From positions 5,394,001 through 5,458,000 of the forward strand of contig NZ_JAZHSD010000001.1 of assembly GCF_036924745.1 (NCBI RefSeq): DNA of 64,000 nt. Direction: 5' to 3'. Made by a program: the position numbers and the translations under genes. Positions 8,480 through 17,425 of the stretch are shown here, in pieces (within the stretch, counting starts at the first letter, position 1; each line of letters starts with the position of its first letter). Under the pieces are notes generated by a model that was not told the DNA's origin, did no database searches, and saw only the letters and a program-made list of their open reading frames with translations. The DNA comes from Bradyrhizobium sp. AZCC 1693 (lineage in GTDB: Bacteria > Pseudomonadota > Alphaproteobacteria > Rhizobiales > Xanthobacteraceae).

Positions 8480-9699
8480 GCGACGACACCCGGCCAGGGG
8501 CGAGCGATCGACCGCAGAGCATCGCGATCGACCTTGGCATAGATCGATGTCGTAATGGCGTTGCGGTGGCGCAGGAGTTGTCCGATCTCGGGCAGCGATG
8601 CACCGCCGCGTAGCATCAGAGTCGCTGCGGTGTGACGCAGCCGGTGAGCATGGATCCGTTCAAAGCCGCACCGTTCGCCAGCGTGGCGAACAATCTGCGT
8701 TACCGCGCCAGTGGTGAGAGCGTGATGCGGAGCCGTGATCCGTGCAAACACAGTGCGGCCTTGCGCGCTTGCGGGACGGCCGTGATGCAAGTAAGCCGCG
8801 ATTGCTTCGCCGACATCTGCAGGTAATGGCAGTCGTTCGGAGCGATCGCCTTTGCTGTGGGCAATCACGATCTCGCCGCCTCGCCAATCGATATGCTCAA
8901 GTTGCAGTTTGGCGACTTCGCCTGCCCGCAAGCCCAGGCGAACAAGCATGGTCAGGACCGCGAAGTCACGACAGCCACTTCGGGTGCTGGTGTCGCAGGA
9001 CGCAAGAAGGCGCTGCACTTGGTCAGCGGCCAATCCCTTCGGCAATCCGGTTAATCGCCGACCGGGAACGGTCGGTACCGCAGACACCAGTGACCGATCG
9101 ATAGCGCCGTCGACGTAAAGAAAACCGAGTAGTGATCGAAGGGCCGACACCGTCAGCCCGGCCGTCCCAGGGCTCAGGCGAGGGCAGTTTGTCACCACAA
9201 AAGAAATGACGTCAGCCGCCGTCAGGCTTCGAAGGTCTAGAGTAAGGCCGTCCGGCAAGACCTTGGTTTGAAGGAAGGGGCGCATCAGTTCAATATACCG
9301 GCACGCTGACGCATTCCTGATGCCACGTTCAAGTATCAAGTAACCTCGGTATCGCGCCAGGGCCGCTTCAAGCACTCCGCTGACCGGAGGCGACAAAGCC
9401 GCCGGTGCGATCCCAAGACCGCGCAGGTATCCGAGGATCGGCTGCATCGCTCTGATAGAGCGAAGAATTTTGTCACCCGCTTCATGACGGCTGAGCTGAA
9501 ACTGCTCTACTTCCTTTGCTCGTAGTTCCCCTACATCGAGCCCCTTGCTCACAAGCCAATTGCTCAGGCGGTTTAGCAGCAATAACTGAATGCGGGCCTG
9601 CTGTTGGCTATAGCCTTGTCTTGTCATGTGGTCGGCAAACCCGGTCGCGAATGCCGAAAGCGGACCCGAAACCCTAACTCGTGACAGATCAATCAACAT
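8476..9699 (-). CDS. Tyrosine recombinase, first RIT gene
   Basis: The largest (407 aa) of the three recombinases and first in the operon. The catalytic domain shows L-G-L-R-A-G-E (Arg), H-R-L-R-H (His/Arg box), L-L-R-H-R-N (second His) and S-I-Y-A-K (Tyr nucleophile). The N-terminal ~200 residues form the core-binding part. It starts 55 bp inside the right inverted repeat, so its promoter probably lies in the 9700-9755 segment or in the repeat itself, which would couple expression to element structure (inference). Confidence 0.88.
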   Translation of the reverse strand: MLIDLSRVRVSGPLSAFATGFADHMTRQGYSQQQARIQLLLLNRLSNWLVSKGLDVGELRAKEVEQFQLSRHEAGDKILRSIRAMQPILGYLRGLGIAPAALSPPVSGVLEAALARYRGYLILERGIRNASACRYIELMRPFLQTKVLPDGLTLDLRSLTAADVISFVVTNCPRLSPGTAGLTVSALRSLLGFLYVDGAIDRSLVSAVPTVPGRRLTGLPKGLAADQVQRLLASCDTSTRSGCRDFAVLTMLVRLGLRAGEVAKLQLEHIDWRGGEIVIAHSKGDRSERLPLPADVGEAIAAYLHHGRPASAQGRTVFARITAPHHALTTGAVTQIVRHAGERCGFERIHAHRLRHTAATLMLRGGASLPEIGQLLRHRNAITTSIYAKVDRDALRSIARPWPGVVA

Positions 9700-9754
9700 G
9701 AAAGCCTCCCTTCAATTGGCAAGAGGGAGACTACACACCTGTGGGACCAATCGG

Positions 9755-9850
9755 ATTATGCCGACTCCGACGCAGCGATCACCGCAGCCAGAGACAGTTC
9801 TGGGCCAATGGTCGGCATAATCCAGAGGTCGGCATAGTAGAGGTTGCACA
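9755..9850 (-). repeat. RIT right terminal inverted repeat
   Basis: Partner of the left repeat. The 9-bp core appears inverted at 9811-9819 and 9828-9836 and in the other orientation at 9757-9765, mirroring the left end. The outer end lies 24 bp from the end of the helicase remnant. Confidence 0.85.
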
Positions 9851-9874
9851 CGGTCGTCCCTCGGTATCTCTCGT

Positions 9875-10352
9875 CTATCGCCACATTCCGCGCATGCGTG
9901 CGCCGATATCCAGCTTTGGTCCCTGGCTGGTGGTGCGTGTCGCAGGGCCGGCAGTCACAACCGGCCAGGCCGTCCGTTCGAACAGACCCAGCAGCTTTTC
10001 CGGAATGAAGCGCGTCCGCGAGGCATAGAGATGACTGTCTCCCTGCGCGTGCTGGCCGTGGACGAAGAAGCGATGCGGCACGACCAGATGGAGATCGTCC
10101 TTAGCGCGGGTCATGGCGACATAAAGTAGGCGACGTTCCTCCTCGATCTCGGCCGAGGTGCCGGCACCGAGGTCGGACGGCATACAGCCATCGACGACGT
10201 TGAGCAGATAGACCGATTTCCACTCCTGGCCCTTGGCGGAGTGGATCGTTGACAGGATCAGGTAGTCCTCGTCGAGCAGCGGCACGCCGGCCTGGTCGCT
10301 TGTCGCGTCGGGCGGATCCAGCGTGAGCTCGGTCAGGAAGCGTTCGCGCGAA
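9875..10352 (-). pseudogene. UvrD/PcrA-like helicase, C-terminal remnant
   Basis: The minus strand encodes the last ~155 residues of a superfamily 1 helicase. It includes motif V (S-T-I-H-S-A-K-G-Q-E-W) and motif VI (E-E-E-R-R-L-L-Y-V-A-M-T-R-A-K). Upstream of about 10352 the similarity stops abruptly and the opposite strand becomes the acetamidase coding region, so motifs I-IV including Walker A are gone. The reading frame stays open to 10738, but only because it is antisense to the amidase gene. It is non-functional as a helicase. Confidence 0.8.
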
Positions 10353-11477
10353 GGATATCTGTCGGCGCGCGGCCATTGGCGCCGCAAGTTCCTGCAAGCA
10401 AGCAGCTTCATGGGTGCGCTCGCCGCGGTCGAGCCATGGTTCGCGAGGCTGGCGCGGGCGCAAGAGTCCGGCCCGGCGCCGAAGCGCGAATCCCATCGTG
10501 GAGGCCGCGTGCACGTAGTTCCCTCGACTAAGGAGACGGTGCAGCTCGGCGTGTACGACGCCAACTTGGCGCCCATTCTCACTATCGATTCGGGCGATGT
10601 CATCAGCTTTCCCGATACCTGGTCGCATTTTCTCAACGAAATGCAACCGGGCGTAACAATCGACACGCTGGCGAAGCTGCGTGTCAGCAATCCGGGCAGA
10701 GGCCCGCATTCGATCATCGGGCCGATCGCCGTGAACAAGGCCGAGCCGGGCGACGTGTTGGAGGTCCGCTACCAGCGGATCCGTCCCTACGAATGGGGCG
10801 CCGTCTTCAACAACCCGGGCTCGCTGGGGACCGGCCTGCTGCCGCAGGACTATGCTCAGGGGCAGGTCAAGTATGTCGATCTCGACCTGCGCACCATGAA
10901 GGGCAAGTTCATGCCCAACATCACCATTCCGTTGAAGCCCTTCCAGGGCACCTTGGGCGTTGCGCCACCCGATGGCTATTTCCCGCCCTTGAGTCCCGGC
11001 GTCACGAGCTCGGTGCCGCCGGGCCCGCACGCGGGCAATCTTGATCTCAGCGAGCTATCCGAGGGCTCGACGCTCTACATCCCGGTATGGAAGCCCGGCG
11101 CGCTGATCTATACGGGCGACAGCCATGCGGTGCAGGGGGACGGCGAGATTTCGCTCACCGCGCTGGAGACTCGGATGAAAGAGCTGCGCATCCAGATCAT
11201 CCTCCACAAGCAGAAGAACCTGGCCTGGCCGGTGGCGGAGACGGACACACATTGGATCGTCATCGGGCTCGACAAGGACCTGAACGCGGCGATGACGCTT
11301 GCTGCGCGCAATGCGATCAAGTTTCTGGCAACGCGGGCGAGGATCAGCGAGCTCGACGCCTACGCGCTGTGCAGCGTCGCGGTGAGCTTCCGCGTGACCC
11401 AGGTGGTGGACATCGTGCGCGGCGTCCACGCGCTGATACCTAAGACTGTCTTCGCCCCCAGCTCAGGCGCGAGATGA
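10323..11477 (+). CDS. Acetamidase/formamidase family protein with Tat-like signal, rearranged 5' end
   Basis: Member of the FmdA/AmdA family, which hydrolyses short amides to ammonia and a carboxylate. Typical blocks are present: P-G-D-V-L-E-V, N-P-G-S-L-G-T-G, P-P-G-P-H-A-G-N-L-D, G-D-S-H-A-V-Q-G-D-G-E and the C-terminal helices. Near the N-terminus R-R-K-F-L-Q plus a hydrophobic stretch ending A-R-A-Q looks like a Tat signal peptide, which suggests export. The only in-frame start before it is a GTG at 10323 that lies in the antisense of the helicase remnant, so the native start was lost at a recombination junction near 10350. The gene may therefore be silent or expressed from a chimeric start. 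Confidence 0.72.
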   Translation: MSSVRKRSREGYLSARGHWRRKFLQASSFMGALAAVEPWFARLARAQESGPAPKRESHRGGRVHVVPSTKETVQLGVYDANLAPILTIDSGDVISFPDTWSHFLNEMQPGVTIDTLAKLRVSNPGRGPHSIIGPIAVNKAEPGDVLEVRYQRIRPYEWGAVFNNPGSLGTGLLPQDYAQGQVKYVDLDLRTMKGKFMPNITIPLKPFQGTLGVAPPDGYFPPLSPGVTSSVPPGPHAGNLDLSELSEGSTLYIPVWKPGALIYTGDSHAVQGDGEISLTALETRMKELRIQIILHKQKNLAWPVAETDTHWIVIGLDKDLNAAMTLAARNAIKFLATRARISELDAYALCSVAVSFRVTQVVDIVRGVHALIPKTVFAPSSGAR

Positions 11478-11524
11478 CGATGGTGTAAGCGGCTCGCCTG
11501 CGGCCGCGACTTCCGCTGTGGGTC

Positions 11525-12170
11525 GTGTGTCACGAGTGTCGCCGGTCCAAACGGCGACGCGCAACTGTACGAGAGATGAAGGAGGGCCCTTCGGGTTCGG
11601 CAATCAGGTGCTGATCCCAAGCCACTGCAAGCTGCTACGGCCAAAAGCCGTGGTGGTGAGCGTTGCAGTCAAGTCTGGGCAGGAAGTCCAGACGGCAAGG
11701 TCGAGAGAGGCGAGCGTAAGCAAACCGTCGATGAAGTGTCGAAAGCGGATTAGGCGATGTCAAAACCGGGGGATGACCCTTCCCCCGGGATTAGCCCGGG
11801 GGATGCCTGATACGGCCCGGGCGGCATCCGGCATGTAGGCGGCGCGAAGCTCGACCAGGCTCTTGTACGGAACGTGAGAACCTGATCGGCGATGCCAAGG
11901 GAAAAGGCGCAAGCGGCTCCAATCGCGAGGCCGAAAGTACCGATGCGCCGGGCAGGGGCGGACTGCTTCGTAGTAGCGATGAAGCGGGTGTAATGCCCGC
12001 GGAGCGAAGGGAGCGGGCCATCGCCATTTGGCTCGGGTCAACCGGCAACGGGAGGAACCCGATGTTCAATGGAAGGCGGCAGCCTTCGCGCGGTGGCACG
12101 AGCCGGATGACGCGAGAGTGTCAAGTCCGGTTCTGTGAGGGGCTCGGGGTGAAATTCCCCGGGCCTACTC
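11525..12170 (+). mobile_element. Group II intron lacking its reverse transcriptase ORF
   Basis: About 650 bp with the layout of a bacterial group II intron. A GTGTG-type 5' end near 11525 is followed by structured domain I-III sequence. Then comes the region that normally precedes the intron-encoded protein (…GGGAGGAACCCGATG… near 12050-12063). Domain V follows almost at once at 12100-12133, then domain VI with its GAAATT-type loop, and a CCTAC-like end near 12170. No open frame of useful size remains, so the reverse transcriptase/maturase has been deleted. It could move or splice only with a maturase supplied from elsewhere. Exact ends are by eye. The region between the amidase stop and the intron (11478-11524) is empty. 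Confidence 0.7.
12100..12133 (+). ncRNA. Group II intron domain V hairpin
   Basis: A 34-nt hairpin beginning GAGCCGGATGAC and ending GTCAAGTCCGGTTC, with the short arm-loop-arm layout of catalytic domain V. The pairing GAGCCGGA with TCCGGTTC is visible directly. Confidence 0.8.
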
Positions 12171-12602
12171 GGCATTCGCGCCGTTTCGACGCGAGGCCGA
12201 TTCACTTCCGCTCTTCCCCTTACTAGCAGACATTTTGGCTATCCGGATTATCGTGTGGAATGACGCCATGGCCGTGCAAACGTTTGAGGCTGGTCCGTCA
12301 GCAAACCGCCTCTCTAGTCGCGGTCGCTCATTGTCTCCTCGGCTGCCACCTCATCAGCGTTCGCTCTCCGGATACCACGGCTCCAAGGGCGCCTTCTCGG
12401 CGCTGACGCTTCTGCAGTGCCGGTTCGCAGCGGTGCCTCCAGCTTCCAGATCGTCGCGTCCGGTCGCCCATTGACCGCCGAGAGGCCGATCGGCGAGCGG
12501 GTGGACCACGCCACATTGCACCTTGAGGTCGCGACATAGACAGGCCTTGCGATTCGGCCCAAGCCAGACTATCTTACTTTTGTCTTACCGAATGAAGCCG
12601 CC
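12171..12602. other. Intergenic, no supported gene
   Basis: Between the group II intron and vapB. Short open frames exist on both strands (for example 82 codons on the minus strand at 12314-12562), but none shows recognisable motifs or a convincing ribosome binding site. Confidence 0.4.
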
Positions 12603-12884
12603 ATGTCCGCCAAGCAGAAACTGACCACCACCGTCTCGACCAAGGGCCAGGTGATATTGCCCAAGGCGATCCGGGAACGGCGGCACTGGCCCGCCGGAAC
12701 GGAACTGGTGGTAGAAGATACCCCCGAGGGCGTGTTGCTGAAGGCGAAGCCCGCCTTTGCGCCCACCCGGCCGAAAGACGTGTTTGGCTCCCTACCCTAT
12801 AAGGGGCCGGCAAAGTCAATCGCGGATTTGGAAGCGGGGATCGCCGCCGAGGCGAAACGGCGGCATGCTCGCAATCGATACTAA
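12603..12884 (+). CDS. vapB: VapB/AbrB-type antitoxin
   Basis: A 93-aa protein with an N-terminal AbrB/MazE swapped-hairpin DNA-binding domain (T-T-V-S-T-K-G-Q-V-I-L-P-K-A-I-R, residues 8-23). The charged C-terminal tail should wrap the toxin. The stop overlaps the toxin start by 20 nt, the usual VapBC arrangement. It should neutralise the PIN toxin and repress its own promoter in the ~40 bp upstream. Confidence 0.9.
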   Translation: MSAKQKLTTTVSTKGQVILPKAIRERRHWPAGTELVVEDTPEGVLLKAKPAFAPTRPKDVFGSLPYKGPAKSIADLEAGIAAEAKRRHARNRY

Positions 12885-13254
12885 TCTCATTGTCCGCTAT
12901 CTGGTGGGCGACGATCCCGGACAGGCTGCCCGGGCACGCAGGCTGATCGACAACAATGACGTTTTCGTCTGCACCACAGTCCTGCTAGAGACCGAGTGGG
13001 TGCTGCGGAGTGTCTATGGGTTTTCCGCTGCCCAGTGTGCAAAGGCCCTCTCCGATTTCGCGGGGCTGCCGCGCGTGAGCTTGGAAGATTCTGCCGCCGC
13101 GGCTAAGGCGTTGGGCTGGATGCGCCAGGGCGTGGACTTTGCGGACGGTCTGCATCTGGCGAAGGCGGAAGGCTGCGTGGCCTTCATCAGCTTTGACCAG
13201 GATTTCGTCAAAGCGGCCAACGCCCTCGGCGGCATCAAGGTGCGCGCGCCCTGA
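12865..13254 (+). CDS. vapC: VapC PIN-domain ribonuclease toxin
   Basis: 129 aa from the ATG at 12865; an upstream start at 12757 would overlap most of the antitoxin and add a foreign N-terminus, so it is rejected. PIN acidic residues are visible: D in A-I-D-T-N at the N-terminus, E in L-L-E-T-E-W (about residue 45), D in G-V-D-F-A-D-G (about 95) and D in S-F-D-Q-D-F (about 113). The family cleaves specific RNAs such as tRNA or rRNA. All key residues are present, so the toxin looks intact. Confidence 0.9.
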   Translation: MLAIDTNLIVRYLVGDDPGQAARARRLIDNNDVFVCTTVLLETEWVLRSVYGFSAAQCAKALSDFAGLPRVSLEDSAAAAKALGWMRQGVDFADGLHLAKAEGCVAFISFDQDFVKAANALGGIKVRAP

Positions 13255-14150
13255 CCGGGCGCGCAGAGTGTACATAAGATTATCAGGTCGTATCTGCCCG
13301 AGGCCAGAAAGCCAATTAACTTAGGACACCCGCCTCGGACGCTACAGCATCAACCGGCGGCTTGCCTCATCGGACCTGACGCGATGCTTCAACACGAAAC
13401 CCCGAATGGCCAGAAAATCAACCCCCTCGAATTTTTTGCACCGCAAGTTCGGCTAACTAAATCTGAGACAAATTTCCTCGCAGGTTCAACACCAAGGGGA
13501 AATCGAGTCGTTCTTAAAGGTGCGGATCGAGTCGTTCTTTCGTAGTCCGCACAGAGGCGGCCTTAGTTGTCGACGCAGCTCACGCCAGTATTGACGATCC
13601 GCATGTTTCCAATTCTGCACCTCCTTTGCGGGGGTCGGCTTGAAGATCAGCTGATTGCCGTGCGAGCTTCTAATCCCTCGCTACCCGGAGTTTTGGCGGC
13701 ACCGCGGGAATTTTCTGAGCGGCTGGGGCATTGGCTCACGCCTGCCGATACAGAATGATCGGAACGCGGCGGCTGGGGCCGCTCCACCGAGCTCCGTGAT
13801 CGTCGGCGCCTCGTTGACGTTGGTCACACTGACGGCGATGACTTGCGTATCGAGGCCCATCGTCTCCGAGCCGGCAACTTTCGATCTAATCCTGTCCTCG
13901 TTCTATACGGTCTGGCTGAAGGCTAAGCCGGAAGAGCACATGGCGTGCTTTAACGCGCTCTTTCATGAACTATCGCCCCACGACGCCAGATACCAACCCT
14001 TGCACGAGCCATTTCCTCAATCGCAAGCAGCTTAGGTGAGGCATCGGGGGAAGCTTGAGCGACACCAGCCGCCAGGATGGCTTCAGCAATGTCCTCTCCG
14101 GCTGCCATGGTCTCCGCTGCGCGATTACGCAGCTTTGGCGACTCGTCTGC
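13255..14150. other. Region without a supported gene
   Basis: About 900 bp between vapC and the drmA remnant. Short frames on both strands (for example 13655-14035 plus, 13950-14177 minus) have no recognisable domain. A 14-bp sequence, ATCGAGTCGTTCTT, occurs twice at 13502-13515 and 13526-13539. The region looks like decayed mobile or defence DNA. Confidence 0.4.
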
Positions 14151-14725
14151 TTCGGATGGCCGAGTATATTCAGGCAACTAGCCGGGTCGGACGCGGTGCC
14201 GTTGCGGGTCTGGTAGTGCCTGTCCTCAATAATGCCAAGCCTCGCGACAGATCGCACTTCGAAACGTTCAAGACATGGCATTCCACCCTTTACAGGGACG
14301 TCGAGGCTACAAGCGTCACACCCTTTGCCTCACGAGCACGTGATCGCGCGCTCCATGCTGTGCTTGTAGCCGCCGTAAGGCACCTCATTCCAAGTATGCT
14401 GGAAAAACCCGATCAACTGCCTACGGATCGCAGACCCATCGAAGATCTCATCGAGAAAATTTCTGAACGAGCAAGTCGTATCGACAAGCTGGAGATCGAC
14501 GTCAAAAGTGAGCTGATTGCGAGGCTAGATAGCTGGATCCGCCGTTCACCGCAGCACTATTGGTGGAAGGCAAATCTTTCACTGATGCAGTCCGCCGAGG
14601 AGGCCTCTGCCAAGCGAGCTTCCGGTCGAATCGTGGGCCAAGCGTGGCCAACTCCGAATTCGCTAAGAGCCGTCGAGCCAGCAACTCCTTTTCGTCTCGT
14701 CGAACGGCTGAGGGGAGCACAATAG
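14036..14725 (+). pseudogene. drmA: DISARM DrmA helicase, C-terminal remnant
   Basis: From about 14155 the frame reads E-Y-I-Q-A-T-S-R-V-G-R, the helicase motif VI of DrmA. It is followed by a P-R-D-R-S-H-F-E block and V-E-A-T-S-V-T-P-F, both characteristic of the DrmA C-terminus. The first ~40 codons of the open frame are unrelated. The whole N-terminal region with Walker A and B, normally more than 800 residues, is missing. The stop is immediately followed by the drmB ATG, the native gene order of DISARM. It cannot function as a translocating helicase. Confidence 0.72.
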
Positions 14726-15301
14726 ATGGCCAACGACCTAGGTGATCTACGTCGAAGCGGAGCAATGGCGACCTTTGGTCCAGGAGCGGTGATTGATTTC
14801 AGGGCGCAGGATGCATCCGTGTCCGCCGTAGCGGCCGGGTTGGAGGAATGGGATCGTAACTTTCCGCCAGCGGGCATGCTTCATCCGCAGGCGATACGAG
14901 AAGAGCGGCTCCAGAAAAAACTTGGCATCAAGGGATTCCGGTTGCCTCCAGTCCGGGATCCAACATCTGACCAGGACAAACTACGCGCCCTCGTCGCCGT
15001 TCGGTTTCCTGAATGGCTACAGTGTCCGCGATGTGATCGAATCGGGCCGGAGAAACTCTGGAGTGACGCACCAGGAAAGGCAGGAGGATGGTGTCCGCAG
15101 TGCACGCAGAAGGCACCAGGACAGGTCAGATCTTATGTGGCGATGCGCGATCGGATTCCGGTAGGTATTCATCGCACCGATAAAAAAAGTTTGTCGTCCA
15201 AGCCGCTCCTTCTTGGGCTTGGTGGTGTCCCGGTCGCCCATCGGGCCTGTATCTGGCTCGAACGCTTTGGTCATGAGAGGCTCGCCGAAATCCTTGGGTA
15301 A
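14726..15301 (+). pseudogene. drmB: DISARM DrmB (DUF1998), N-terminal remnant
   Basis: The start is intact: R-R-S-G-A-M-A-T-F-G-P-G-A-V-I-D-F near residues 9-25 is the DrmB opening. A zinc-ribbon half follows (C-P-R-C near residue 100, then W-C-P-Q-C about 22 residues later). At about 15135 the sequence switches to the antisense of a TIGR02391-like gene, so the frame up to 15301 after that is not DrmB. DISARM DrmB is normally about 600 residues. Together with the drmA piece it marks a deleted phage-defence system. Confidence 0.72.
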
Positions 15302-15811
15302 ATAGCCGCCAGCCGCGCGGACGGCTTCTTCGACCTTGATGAACGCGTCGCGGACGGCATCGACCAGCGGTGTCTGCGCGGTCGCGTTGGTGCTACGAAT
15401 GAGCGCCGACCATGCCGCATCGCGGATGGTCGGGTGAAGCAGTGCCTTCGGAAATTCGGCCAGCATACGCAGCTGCGAGAAATCTTGTCCGTTCGCAACA
15501 TTAAGGCCGCGCTGGGTGAAGCTCTTCCAGCCATTGTCGCCATTGATGCCGGCGGTCGCATCGATAAAGCCTTCCCGCTCCAGCCAGCGCCAGGCGCTGT
15601 TGACGAGCTTATCGACCATTTGGGCTTTAGGAATGGGATAGGCTTTGCCGTTATGCAATTCGATCACGGACGGCTCCGTGACGGCGTGAGGGATAAAGCC
15701 GGCGCTCTGCTGTCGGGGCAGGGCGAGTTTCAAAAGGACAGGGGCCAGCTCCTCGGGAACTAACTTCAAAAGTTGGTCCGGGTCGGGAAACAGTTCGAAA
15801 AGTGAACTCAT
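15017..15811 (-). pseudogene. TIGR02391/Ymh-like protein, 3'-truncated
   Basis: The minus-strand product from 15811 has a plausible intact N-terminus. The central part carries the Ymh-type signature: L-H-P-T-I-R-D-A-A-W-S-A-L-I, D-A-V-R-D-A-F-I-K-V-E-E and F-F-I-G-A-M-N-T-Y-R-N-P-I-A-H-R. That family is HEPN-like and often found beside restriction or abortive-infection genes. After the last His-Arg (about 15142) the frame enters antisense drmB sequence, so the native C-terminal ~30 residues are replaced. The truncation makes function doubtful, although the R-N-P-I-A-H motif is retained. Confidence 0.65.
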
Positions 15812-15893
15812 GTAGTTTCCGGTACGGCCCAGATTCGAAGTAAGGGTTGCTAGACTGGGCTTCAGAAAAGAGTAAATGCCGCGAGCAAGTATT

Positions 15894-16256
15894 TCACGTT
15901 CTTGTCACAAGCACCACGACACCGCAGAAAGCGGCGCATATGGCAAAGCATACCGACATATAGCTGCATGGTTTGTCGGCTTCGCTTGCGCGGCGCGCCC
16001 AGGCTGCTGCTGTCATTCCGAGAAAAAACGTGGCTACATAAACGAGCATTATGACGAGGACCACCGCCATTGGAAACATTGTCGTATGCATTAGCCAGAA
16101 ATACGGTCCGTACCCCGACCGTCCGTAAAAAGTGATCGCCGCCAACCGCTTAAATGCGTTGAATTGCTCCCGAAAGTCCGGTGAAAATCGTTCTCCGTCC
16201 CTTTTTTCTATCCGGTCAAATAGCGTTTGAGATCCAGTCTCTGAAGTAAAAAAAAA
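15894..16256 (-). pseudogene. C-terminal segment of the broken membrane protein (other frame)
   Basis: Open from the A9 tract at 16248-16256 to a stop at 15894. It reads into a polar segment (F-D-R-I-E-K-R-D-G-E-R-F) and then two hydrophobic helices. It has no start of its own except a TTG at 16145. Adding one base to the A9 run joins it in frame to the 405-aa gene upstream, giving about 510 residues. It is best seen as the detached end of that gene, unless slippage restores the frame. Confidence 0.55.
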
Positions 16257-17425
16257 GGCTGCAAATACACTTTCAAGGACTTTGTCTTCGCTGCCCTTTT
16301 CGTTTTTTCAATCATGTCTTCCGCGAAAGGTCGGCCTGAATCTGTTTTCAAAGAGTAAAGTGCGTCAGGTGGGGTCGGTCGAGCGATGAACGTGTTCAAC
16401 GCAACAGCAAGAGGCACCTCGTTAGGTGTCTTCAGCAAACTCAGGTAAAGCGACAAAATCGCGAAGACGCCAGTTGCAATGCCGACGACGCCCAGCCGCA
16501 ATATTGCAAAGAAGAGGCGCGCCGATGGCCGCTGCCTGAAACCAGGTGGCGGCGGTGCCTCGCGTAGCAGGTGCCACGCAACGAGAACGGACAGCGCATC
16601 AAAAAAGGTATTAACGGCAAAAGTACGCGGCGATAAGGGGACGGGAGCCAGCGGGCTCGTAAGTTTTCCAAGCACGAGCGCCAGAGCGGTAAGTCCAAAA
16701 CTTAGAACGATAAGGCGCGGGATTGCAGAGAAGGATCTGTAATACTGGCCCAAGTTGCCAGGCAATCCGCTGATCAGCTGATGCCATAGAGCGATAGCAG
16801 CAAATCCCCAACCAATACTGAAGGTAACCGGAACGATCGTGAAGACCGGTATGGCAAGAAGGGTGACGAGCATACCTCCCCATGCCTTGTCCTCATCATG
16901 CCACCGGATCAGCGGGAGGGCGCCGGAGGATAGATCGGCCAGTGACTTCGGAATGATCAACTCCGGGGTCGTCAATAGCGTCTGAAGCAGGATGTAATAG
17001 ACCCAGGTGAAGAGCACGGCCATGGGCAGCAGAAACAGGTAAGGCATCCATCCCTTAAGGTGCGGTTCGTTTTCGAAAACAGGGTCAGGCCTTAGAAAGC
17101 TGCTCATCAGAAATGATCTGGAATCTTCGATTGCTTTATAAAACAGCTCATGGAATTTGTTGTAATGCAGACGGCGAAACCAGTAATGGAATTGCGCCCG
17201 GACGCGCCAAAGAGCTCGTTGACGATCTGATGTGGGCGTGGTCCATTTTTGCAGATTCTCGTCGCAGAGCTTTGCGACGGCTCCGAGCACTGCAAAAGAC
17301 ACGGCTCCGAGAGACCCTATCACAAACATCACACTCTTGATGTTGGCGAGCCATTCGCCACTCGGAATCGAGCTCATTTCAAGCAACCGCCTGTCTGATT
17401 GGACGTTGGAGCATTTCCCACGCAT
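16208..17425 (-). CDS. Uncharacterised integral membrane protein (405 aa in this frame)
   Basis: Has a membrane anchor near the N-terminus (I-K-S-V-M-F-V-I-G-S-L-G-A-V), a cytosolic charged region, then about six hydrophobic segments from residue 125 to 330. I recognise no family. The start at 17425 is uncertain; M-S-S-I-P-S-G at 17377 is an alternative. Near the end the frame passes a run of nine A (plus strand) and stops shortly after, while the next frame continues with related hydrophobic sequence. It lies 250 bp downstream of another large membrane protein on the same strand, behind the Tc toxin genes. Confidence 0.6.
   Translation of the reverse strand: MRGKCSNVQSDRRLLEMSSIPSGEWLANIKSVMFVIGSLGAVSFAVLGAVAKLCDENLQKWTTPTSDRQRALWRVRAQFHYWFRRLHYNKFHELFYKAIEDSRSFLMSSFLRPDPVFENEPHLKGWMPYLFLLPMAVLFTWVYYILLQTLLTTPELIIPKSLADLSSGALPLIRWHDEDKAWGGMLVTLLAIPVFTIVPVTFSIGWGFAAIALWHQLISGLPGNLGQYYRSFSAIPRLIVLSFGLTALALVLGKLTSPLAPVPLSPRTFAVNTFFDALSVLVAWHLLREAPPPPGFRQRPSARLFFAILRLGVVGIATGVFAILSLYLSLLKTPNEVPLAVALNTFIARPTPPDALYSLKTDSGRPFAEDMIEKTKRAAKTKSLKVYLQPFFLLQRLDLKRYLTG

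Larger units (their letters stand above)
6475..9850 (-). mobile_element. Complete recombinase-in-trio (RIT) element
   Basis: About 3.38 kb bounded by ~96-bp inverted repeats (6475-6570 and 9755-9850). It carries three tyrosine recombinase genes in one orientation that overlap by ATGA at both junctions. This is the layout of RIT elements, known from rhizobia and other proteobacteria. All three recombinases are full length with intact R...HxxR...H...Y motifs, so the element may be active. It lies between a small zinc-ribbon gene and a helicase remnant. No clear target duplication was seen. Confidence 0.88.

Noticed and set aside
10353..10738. Helicase frame continuing upstream of 10352
   Set aside because: No helicase similarity; it is antisense to the amidase.
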